Part shown: piece by piece, positions 1-5,083 of the stretch
How positions within the stretch are numbered: the first letter of the stretch is position 1
Layout: each line of letters starts with the position of its first letter
Assembly: GCA_945874515.1 (NCBI GenBank)
Contig: CAMCHA010000229.1
Coordinates: forward strand, 1 to 5,083
Direction: 5' to 3'
From: Asaia bogorensis
Lineage (GTDB): Bacteria > Pseudomonadota > Alphaproteobacteria > Acetobacterales > Acetobacteraceae
DNA length: 5,083 nt
The notes under the pieces: generated by a model
Told to the model about the DNA's origin: nothing
The model's database searches: none
Seen by the model: only the letters and a program-made list of their open reading frames with translations
Position numbers and translations under genes: made by a program

Positions 1-3
1 CCC

Positions 4-2400
4 ATGACCATAGCCTTGTCCGCACACCCGGAAACAGCACCCTTGTACGGTTCGGAAGGGCGCGCTTGGCTGGAATGGAATGCAGATACGGATAAGCTGC
101 ACCTTTCCAGCGCTGCGCTGCGCCTTCTTCAGTTGGCAGATGCCAATCCGCCAGAGAACGAAATTGCTTTTGGCGAATTTTTTGATAAGCCCAATCGTAA
201 CAAGTTGGCGATCGCCTTCGAAGATATACTGACCCAGGGCGAGCTGGTCTCAGTGGAATTACTGCGCCAAATTTCGGCCGGCACGCAGGTCCTATTATTT
301 CGTGGTGAATTGGACAGATCGCGTGAAGGGCGGATTGTAGTCGCAAGCCTTGAAGACGTGACGAGCAGCAGTGACGGGCTTCAACAAATCGCCGCCAAGA
401 AGCGGTTTGAAACCTTCGTCGGCCTTATCCAGAAGGACCCTGCCTATTTCGATTCGGTCCCGCTTGGGCTCATGATGGTCAATTCTGGCTTCATCACCCA
501 GGTAAACCCCAGACTCGCCGAAATTCTTTCAAGTCCCGCCGCAAGCCTGATTGGTGAACCTGTTTCCCGCATCATGGCCTCCAAACAAAGCTATGATTAT
601 TACATGGAGGCCGTTTGGGGTGAGGCGACAGAAGATAGCCAAGAATTCGTTGAAACGGAATTTGAAAATGACGATGGCGGACTAATCTGGCTCAGGGTCA
701 GCGTCTCACGCATTTGCAGCGCAGGGTCAGAGCATTCCTGCCTGTGCGTTATTGAAGACATTACCGCGCGTAAGAAGCTTGAACAGGATGTATGGACGGG
801 ATTGGCGGAAACCATCTCTGCCAAGGAAGCTACTGACAATGCAAGCCGCATAAAAAGCGAATTTCTTGCTATGGTCAGTCACGAAATCCGCACGCCACTT
901 TCCGCGGTGATCGGAATGCAAAAACTTGCATTGCGCGACCCGGCGCTCAAGGGAAAAACCCGCCAACATCTTGATATGGCCCAGACCAATGCGGAGTTTC
1001 TGCTGGGCCTGCTCAATGATATCCTGGATTTCTCCAAAATAGAGGCCGGCAAGCTGCTACTTGAATCAGTGGATTTTTCGCTGCGGCATCTCATCACCGA
1101 AAGTAGCGCCCTGCTGATGGAACGGGCCACCACGAAGAATATCTCGCTGACGATAAATACTGAAGCTACCGTTCCGGATACGCTGGTTGGCGACCCAGCG
1201 CGTCTTAAGCAAATCCTGATCAACCTGATGGGCAATGGAATAAAATTCACGGATAAGGGGAGTGTGGCGCTGCGCGTTCAGCTTGAAAGCAGTGTTGCGG
1301 ATGTAAACAATATCCGCTTTGAAGTGGAAGATACCGGTATCGGCATTTCACGCGATGCGCAGGCGCAGCTCTTTCAGAAATTTGCCCAGGGCGACACTTC
1401 AACAACACGGCGCTTTGGCGGAACGGGTCTTGGCCTTGCCATTTGCAAACAGCTTGTGGAGTTGATGCAGGGTGAGATCAGCCTAAAGAGTGATCTTGGC
1501 ATGGGAAGCTGCTTCAGCTTCGTCGTCCCATTCAAAATCGGCTCTGCGCCCGCCAATATCCTGCCGGTCGTCCTGGCGCCGCATTCCCACCAGCTGAGTA
1601 TCTTATGCGCTGAGGATTTTCCCCCGAACCAAATCATTATCCAGGGCTTGCTGGATGAAATGGGGCATCGGGTGGAGTTCGCCGACAATGGCCGCAAGGC
1701 ATTGGAAGCACTTGCGCTGCGCAGCTATGATATCATTCTGATGGATGGGCGGATGCCTGAAATGGATGGCGCAACCGCCATTCGCCTGATCCGATCTGAA
1801 GGTGATGGACAATACTATGTCCCAGACCCGAAAATTCGTATCATTATGCTGACGGCGAATGCAGGCGATGAAAGTCGGCAGTTCTATATCGCCAGCGGGG
1901 CCGATGATTTCCTTGTCAAGCCGATAGATGAGGCCTTATTGCATCAAAGCCTGGCGCGGGTGATTGAAGCGCGCCTCGCGGAAGGGGCTTCGCTGCTGCC
2001 AATCTTGCGCCATAATGGCCAGGAATTGGAAAAGTTGTTCGGTGTGGCGGCGCCGAGTATAGCTGACGGCGCGTCATTCATGCCGACCCCAGCTGTCGGC
2101 GACCCTCAGGAGGATAACAGGAGTCTCAGGGAACGGCTACGCGAGGCGCTGCGCGCGGATCTCGGCGCTCGGCTTAAGGCGCTTGATGAGGCTTATACTA
2201 GGCGGGATATGCAGACACTCGCCAATCTCTTTCACAGCCTCAAGGGAAGCGCTGGCTATATTTGGCCTGGGGGGGCGCTGCAAAGTATGAGTGCCCTTCT
2301 TGAACAAGCGGCTGACCGCGAAGATTGGCTCACCATAGAAAAAGAAATGTCCGGTTTCCTCGACATACTGAACGACATAGCAAAAGGGACCATGTCATGA
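4..2400 (+). CDS. Soluble hybrid histidine kinase: PAS-like, PAS, HisKA, HATPase_c, receiver, Hpt
   Basis: This 798-residue cytoplasmic sensor kinase should run an internal His-Asp-His relay. Residues about 20-120 look like a divergent PAS domain ending in the PAS-typical LEDVT. Residues about 145-255 form a second PAS ending in IEDIT, followed by a helical linker. HisKA carries SHEIRTP with phospho-accepting His293. HATPase_c shows the N box (Asn411), the G1 box DTGIGIS (443-449), the F box (LFQKF) and the G2 box GGTGLGL (472-478). The receiver (about 531-650) has acidic Glu537/Asp538, phospho-acceptor Asp581, Thr617 and Lys639. The C-terminal Hpt has HSLKG with His744. I see no hydrophobic stretch long enough for a membrane helix, so the signal is probably intracellular; its identity cannot be read from sequence. 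The stop overlaps the next gene's start. Only three bases precede this ATG and they hold no in-frame stop, so the true start could lie upstream of the window. Confidence 0.95.
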   Translation: MTIALSAHPETAPLYGSEGRAWLEWNADTDKLHLSSAALRLLQLADANPPENEIAFGEFFDKPNRNKLAIAFEDILTQGELVSVELLRQISAGTQVLLFRGELDRSREGRIVVASLEDVTSSSDGLQQIAAKKRFETFVGLIQKDPAYFDSVPLGLMMVNSGFITQVNPRLAEILSSPAASLIGEPVSRIMASKQSYDYYMEAVWGEATEDSQEFVETEFENDDGGLIWLRVSVSRICSAGSEHSCLCVIEDITARKKLEQDVWTGLAETISAKEATDNASRIKSEFLAMVSHEIRTPLSAVIGMQKLALRDPALKGKTRQHLDMAQTNAEFLLGLLNDILDFSKIEAGKLLLESVDFSLRHLITESSALLMERATTKNISLTINTEATVPDTLVGDPARLKQILINLMGNGIKFTDKGSVALRVQLESSVADVNNIRFEVEDTGIGISRDAQAQLFQKFAQGDTSTTRRFGGTGLGLAICKQLVELMQGEISLKSDLGMGSCFSFVVPFKIGSAPANILPVVLAPHSHQLSILCAEDFPPNQIIIQGLLDEMGHRVEFADNGRKALEALALRSYDIILMDGRMPEMDGATAIRLIRSEGDGQYYVPDPKIRIIMLTANAGDESRQFYIASGADDFLVKPIDEALLHQSLARVIEARLAEGASLLPILRHNGQELEKLFGVAAPSIADGASFMPTPAVGDPQEDNRSLRERLREALRADLGARLKALDEAYTRRDMQTLANLFHSLKGSAGYIWPGGALQSMSALLEQAADREDWLTIEKEMSGFLDILNDIAKGTMS
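2386..2399 (+). promoter_or_regulatory. Ribosome binding site and ATGA stop/start overlap coupling kinase to regulator
   Basis: GGGA at 2386-2389 sits about 7-8 bases before the regulator's ATG (2397-2399). The kinase stop TGA (2398-2400) shares bases with that start. This layout is typical of translational coupling and supports a fixed ratio of kinase and regulator made from one message. Confidence 0.7.
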
Positions 2401-3155
2401 GAGCGCTGGTGGTTGATGATGATGTGGTTTCGCGCATGGCGCTCGCCGATCTGATGCGCAGCTTCATAGAATTGAAGGTGGTTGAAGCGGTGGATGGCCA
2501 GGATGCCTGGGAACAGATGGAAATGGGGCCGGCCCCCATGATCTGTTGCTGCGATGTCCAAATGCCTCGGCTTTCTGGTATTGGCTTGCTGAAGCGCGTG
2601 CGGTCTTCCCCGCGCTTCAAGGACATTCCCTTCGTCTTGGTCACTGCCGCGGCCGATCTTGAAACCGTGAAGCAGGCGGTAACGCTTGGCATTAGCCACT
2701 ACATCATCAAGCCCTTCCATGCGCGGGAAGCGCGCGGTTCCTTGCAAAAAATCCTCAACGCCGCCTGGGAGAGGATTGCCGAGCCACCCCCCGCAACGCT
2801 AAGCCGACTGAATATAGCGCCTGATCAGCTAATGACCTATCTCTATTCACTGCGCGGCCAATGCGCAGTTTTTGCGCGCGACCTCAGGCGGTCCAAAAAC
2901 CTTCAGGATGTGCAGGATGTGGTCGGGCGGCTGAAGGGCTTGCATACGGGCTGCCTGACCCTTGGGCTGCATTACGCGGCCGAATTGGTTTTGCAACAGC
3001 GCGACGAGGATTCGGATATCGAACGTGTCGAACAGGCGCTGATCGAAATTGAATTGGCGATTTCCTCCCAGGAGGAAAGGGTCAAGGCGCGCCATAGCCT
3101 TGCCGGCGGCGCTGCTCCCATCAAACGGAGCGCCATGGGCGGCGCCTCGGCCTGA
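2397..3155 (+). CDS. Response regulator: receiver plus helical, degenerate Hpt-like C-terminal domain
   Basis: This 252-residue protein is the likely phosphoryl acceptor from the upstream kinase. The receiver (residues 1-122) is complete: acidic triad Asp7-Asp9, phospho-acceptor Asp53 in CDVQMP, Thr83, Tyr102 and Lys105-Pro106. No DNA-binding, GGDEF, EAL or other enzymatic output domain follows. After a Pro-rich linker (129-133), residues about 140-225 are helical and resemble an Hpt domain. GRLKG at 177-181 lines up with HSLKG of the kinase's Hpt, with Gly177 where the phospho-histidine should be. The output is therefore probably protein-protein interaction; this is inference. I chose the ATG at 2397 because translation there begins at the normal receiver first strand (MRALVVDDD), it overlaps the kinase stop as ATGA, and a GGGA stretch lies about 8 bases upstream. 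The reading frame stays open further upstream, but that segment is Arg/His-rich and lies inside the kinase gene. Three consecutive cysteines (50-52) directly precede Asp53. Confidence 0.93.
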   Translation: MRALVVDDDVVSRMALADLMRSFIELKVVEAVDGQDAWEQMEMGPAPMICCCDVQMPRLSGIGLLKRVRSSPRFKDIPFVLVTAAADLETVKQAVTLGISHYIIKPFHAREARGSLQKILNAAWERIAEPPPATLSRLNIAPDQLMTYLYSLRGQCAVFARDLRRSKNLQDVQDVVGRLKGLHTGCLTLGLHYAAELVLQQRDEDSDIERVEQALIEIELAISSQEERVKARHSLAGGAAPIKRSAMGGASA

Positions 3156-3207
3156 TCGCCTCTGGCCGCTTTCCCCAAGGGGTCGCTCTGTGCTTTGGTA
3201 TGGTTGC

Positions 3208-3212
3208 AGGAG
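3208..3212 (+). promoter_or_regulatory. Shine-Dalgarno sequence that fixes the transporter start
   Basis: AGGAG ends six bases before the ATG at 3219, which is ideal spacing. It favours that ATG over an in-frame TTG at 3195. Initiation at the TTG would put this AGGAG inside the coding sequence and add eight residues before the family-like N-terminus. Confidence 0.8.
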
Positions 3213-3218
3213 CAAACC

Positions 3219-4310
3219 ATGCCAAATGCCGAATCGCCCGGGCCAACACCCACGCGCCATTCCCAAACCGCCATGCTGGCCGAAAGGGCGGCGGTTTTGC
3301 TGCTGCTGGCGCTGTTGCTGTACGGCGTTATCCGCGTCTTGGAACCCTTTGGCCTGGCGATAGCTTTCGGGGGCTTCATCGTCATTGGCACATGGCCACT
3401 CAGGCAGGCGATGGTCAGCCGCGGCATCCCGCGCGGCGTCGCCGCGACGCTCATGCTGCTGGTGCTGATCCTATCCGTCGCCGTTCCGGCGCTTGCCCTG
3501 ACGCCTGAAGTGGGTGGGCAGATTGCTCATGCCGGAAAGGTGGCGCGTGAACTTCTGGCTGGTCTGCCAGAGGCAGCGCCAGCTTGGCTTGCGGGGTTGC
3601 CGTTGGTGGGTGGGATAGCCAGCGATTGGTGGCCGCAATTGCTGCATTGGCAAGGTGATTTCGGGGCCCTTCTGGCGCCCTATACCGGGCGTATCACCAG
3701 CCTTTTGGTGGATATCGGTCAGGCGGCGGCCGCAAGCGTGGTACAAATCCTGCTCTCGCTGATTGTTGCCACTGCCTTTTGGGTCAGCGGCGATAAGCTC
3801 GGCGATCAGGTGACGGACATTGCCGGGCGCTTGGCAGGCGAGACGGGCCGCAATGCGGTGATCGCCGCTGAAGGTGCGGTGCGCGGTGTGGCCTGGGGCA
3901 TTGTAGGCACTGGCATCATCCAGGCGATGTTGATGGGTATTGGCCTTGCCATTGCAGGCGTGCCGGGCGCTGGCGTGATTTCATTCCTGACCCTGATTTT
4001 TTCCATCAGCCAAGTGCTTGGGCCGCTGGTGGTGGTGGCTTGGCTTGGCGCGGCGGCTTGGTTGTACAGCGAAGGTCAGTTCGCCTGGGCGATTTTTATG
4101 GGGCTTTGGGGGCTGATCATGGTCTCGGGCAGCGATAACATCATTCGCCCCTTGCTTATCAAGCGCAGCAGCGCCATGCCACTCTCGCTCATTATTCTCG
4201 GTGTCTTTGGCGGGCTGATCGCCTTTGGCTTCCTTGGGCTTTTCATTGGACCTGCCTTGCTCGCCGTAGCGCATGGGCTGCTCAAGGCATGGCGCAGCGC
4301 TGAAAGCTGA
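3219..4310 (+). CDS. AI-2E/PerM-family transporter, multi-pass inner-membrane protein
   Basis: This 363-residue integral membrane protein belongs to the AI-2E transporter family (relatives include E. coli PerM, YdiK and TqsA). Members are implicated in exporting small molecules, ions or autoinducer-2, but most have no established substrate. Hydrophobic segments I can place are about residues 23-41, 43-59, 73-95, 160-188, 224-247, 250-278, 287-303 and 322-355, matching the usual eight-helix plan with a large soluble loop (about 96-158) after the third. Family-like motifs are GTGIIQA (230-236), the GVPGA region (247-251), SGSDNIIRPLLI (303-314) and the glycine-rich stretch from MPLSLIILG to FIGPALLAV (320-350). 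Length is normal for the family. The start at 3219 is set by a well-placed AGGAG. The gene follows the regulator by 63 bases in the same direction and could share its transcript. The substrate cannot be inferred, and the family name is not evidence of AI-2 transport. Confidence 0.93.
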   Translation: MPNAESPGPTPTRHSQTAMLAERAAVLLLLALLLYGVIRVLEPFGLAIAFGGFIVIGTWPLRQAMVSRGIPRGVAATLMLLVLILSVAVPALALTPEVGGQIAHAGKVARELLAGLPEAAPAWLAGLPLVGGIASDWWPQLLHWQGDFGALLAPYTGRITSLLVDIGQAAAASVVQILLSLIVATAFWVSGDKLGDQVTDIAGRLAGETGRNAVIAAEGAVRGVAWGIVGTGIIQAMLMGIGLAIAGVPGAGVISFLTLIFSISQVLGPLVVVAWLGAAAWLYSEGQFAWAIFMGLWGLIMVSGSDNIIRPLLIKRSSAMPLSLIILGVFGGLIAFGFLGLFIGPALLAVAHGLLKAWRSAES

Positions 4311-4335
4311 AGCCCGCGGGGCTGGCAAAGCCCGC
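4311..4335 (+). other. GC-rich hairpin with two competing folds, possible weak terminator
   Basis: The element begins immediately after the transporter stop. AGCCCGC occurs twice (4311-4317 and 4329-4335) and flanks GGGGCT. The middle element can pair with the upstream copy (AGCCC with GGGCT, three-base loop) or with the downstream copy (seven pairs with one bulged G, loop GGCAA). The second fold would be the more stable. No T-tract follows, so it is not a canonical intrinsic terminator. It might protect the 3' end or attenuate readthrough into the dehydrogenase gene. Confidence 0.35.
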
Positions 4336-4367
4336 ATCCCGCGTTATGACTAACCTGACGACAGGGC

Positions 4368-4375
4368 AGGAGAGA
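4368..4375 (+). promoter_or_regulatory. Shine-Dalgarno sequence of the dehydrogenase gene
   Basis: AGGAGAGA lies just upstream of the ATG at 4381, with the GGAG core ending eight bases before it. It supports that start, which also gives the family's usual short N-terminus before the first beta strand. No convincing -35/-10 pair was recognised in the 70-base spacer. Confidence 0.8.
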
Positions 4376-4380
4376 CCCGC

Positions 4381-5083
4381 ATGGCCACACGCAAGCATCG
4401 TATCGCCGTCATCCCAGGGGATGGCATTGGCAAGGAAACCACGCCCGAAGGGCTTCGCGTGCTGGATGCCGCGGCGCGGCGCTTCGGCTTTGAACTGGAA
4501 CTGACACATTACGATTGGTCCTGCGAAACCTACACCAAGACTGGCAAGATGATGCCGGATGACGGCATGGATCGCTTGAAGGACAGCGACAGCATCTTCC
4601 TGGGTGCCGTGGGCTGGCCCGGCGTGCCGGATCATGTCTCGCTCTGGGGTTTGCTCATTCCGATCCGGCGCGGCTTTGACCAATACGTCAATCTGCGCCC
4701 TTGCAGGTTGCTGCCGGGGGCGACCACGCCACTCGCGAACCGTGGCCCCAAGGATATTGATTTCATTGTGGTGCGCGAGAATACGGAAGGCGAGTATTCC
4801 TCAAGCGGCGGGCGCATGTTTGTGGGCACGGATCGCGAATTCGTTTCCCAGGAAAGCGTCTTCACGCGCATCGGTGTGGATCGCGTGCTGCGCTACGCCT
4901 TTGAATTGGCTAAGACCAGGCCGCGCAAGAAGGTGACGAGTGCCACAAAATCCAATGGCATCACCTTCACCATGCCCTATTGGGATGAACGCTTTGCCGA
5001 AATGGGGAAGAATTATCCGGGCATCACCACGGATCAGTTTCATATTGACATCCTCTGCGCCCATTTCGTGCAGCACCCGGATT
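4381..5083 (+). CDS. D-malate/tartrate dehydrogenase (decarboxylating), partial at the 3' edge
   Basis: The visible 234 residues are the N-terminal two thirds of a protein expected to be about 350-365 residues. It belongs to the isocitrate/isopropylmalate dehydrogenase superfamily, in the branch with E. coli DmlA (D-malate dehydrogenase) and tartrate dehydrogenase TtuC. These cytoplasmic enzymes use NAD+ and a divalent metal to oxidise (R)-malate or tartrate, with decarboxylation for malate. Visible motifs are GDGIGKE (13-19), the branch-typical GAVGWP (75-80), and substrate-binding arginines by superfamily alignment: Arg96 and Arg106 (in NLRP) and Arg132 in RENTEGEYSS. Tyr139 and Lys190 (in TSATKSNG) are the expected catalytic pair, and Asp223 in HIDIL is a metal ligand. 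FDQYVNLRP and MPYWDERF closely resemble DmlA. The metal-binding aspartates and cofactor-specificity residues of the C-terminal third lie outside the window. Malate and tartrate preference cannot be separated by sequence here, so no symbol is given. All key residues seen are intact. Confidence 0.95.
   Translation, partial: MATRKHRIAVIPGDGIGKETTPEGLRVLDAAARRFGFELELTHYDWSCETYTKTGKMMPDDGMDRLKDSDSIFLGAVGWPGVPDHVSLWGLLIPIRRGFDQYVNLRPCRLLPGATTPLANRGPKDIDFIVVRENTEGEYSSSGGRMFVGTDREFVSQESVFTRIGVDRVLRYAFELAKTRPRKKVTSATKSNGITFTMPYWDERFAEMGKNYPGITTDQFHIDILCAHFVQHPD

Noticed and set aside
1234..1248. NGIKFT instead of the usual NAIKFT in the kinase N box as a sign of inactivation
   Set aside because: The catalytic Asn411 and the other ATP-site boxes are intact, and Ala to Gly at the neighbouring position is a mild substitution.
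600..1250. Open reading frames on the minus strand within the kinase gene
   Set aside because: They lie opposite a gene with intact, ordered, motif-rich domains, their translations show no recognisable domain, and they are low-complexity Ser/Arg-rich, as expected of antisense shadows.
2325..2396. N-terminal extension of the response regulator by 24 residues
   Set aside because: The extension is Arg/His-rich out-of-frame readthrough of the kinase gene. The receiver's first strand begins right at the Met encoded at 2397.
2525..2536. Perfect 12-base palindrome GGGGCCGGCCCC
   Set aside because: It lies inside the regulator's receiver coding sequence (Met-Gly-Pro-Ala-Pro), occurs once, and is what GC-rich Gly/Pro codons can produce by chance. 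No flanking structure suggests a site.
3148..3182. CGGCC/GGCCG stem spanning the regulator stop, and a CCCCAAGGGG element, as a terminator
   Set aside because: The first stem is only five pairs with an 11-base loop, the second has a two-base loop that cannot form a normal hairpin, and no T-tract follows either.
3195..3197. TTG as the start of the AI-2E-family transporter
   Set aside because: The ATG at 3219 has AGGAG at ideal spacing. Starting at the TTG would place that ribosome binding site within the coding sequence and add eight residues with no family support.
3195..4310. Calling the transporter a quorum-sensing AI-2 exporter
   Set aside because: The family name comes from one member. 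Most homologues have other or unknown substrates, and no AI-2 synthesis or uptake gene is in the window.

Overview
The window carries four genes, all on the + strand and closely packed: a large soluble hybrid histidine kinase, a stand-alone response regulator, an AI-2E/PerM-family membrane protein, and the first two thirds of a D-malate/tartrate dehydrogenase that runs off the 3' edge. No RNA gene, mobile element, CRISPR array or long repeat was seen, and no stretch over 300 bases lacks a gene. The moderately GC-rich coding, the protein families and their wording suggest a proteobacterium, most likely an alphaproteobacterium. This is an impression from family resemblance, not a phylogenetic result.

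Region 1 (4-3155) is a two-gene signalling unit. The kinase has a divergent N-terminal PAS-like segment, a second PAS domain, HisKA, HATPase_c, a receiver and a C-terminal Hpt domain, and no membrane segment. Its stop codon overlaps the start of the response regulator in an ATGA arrangement, which points to translational coupling. The likely relay is His293 to Asp581 to His744 in the kinase, then Asp53 of the regulator. The regulator has no DNA-binding or enzymatic output domain. Its helical C-terminal half resembles an Hpt domain whose phospho-accepting histidine position is occupied by glycine, so the output is probably protein-protein interaction. This is the most interesting signal in the window.

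Region 2 (3219-4310) encodes a 363-residue, roughly eight-helix AI-2E-family transporter. It has its own strong ribosome binding site and follows the regulator after a 63-base gap. A functional link to the two-component pair is possible but shown only by proximity.

Region 3 (4311-4380) is a 70-base spacer with a short GC-rich hairpin that can fold in two mutually exclusive ways, followed by a strong ribosome binding site. Region 4 (4381-5083) encodes the N-terminal 234 residues of a metal- and NAD-dependent decarboxylating D-malate/tartrate dehydrogenase of the isopropylmalate dehydrogenase superfamily, an ordinary catabolic gene. Row-by-row hand counts suggest the kinase gene is somewhat poorer in G+C than the two downstream genes.
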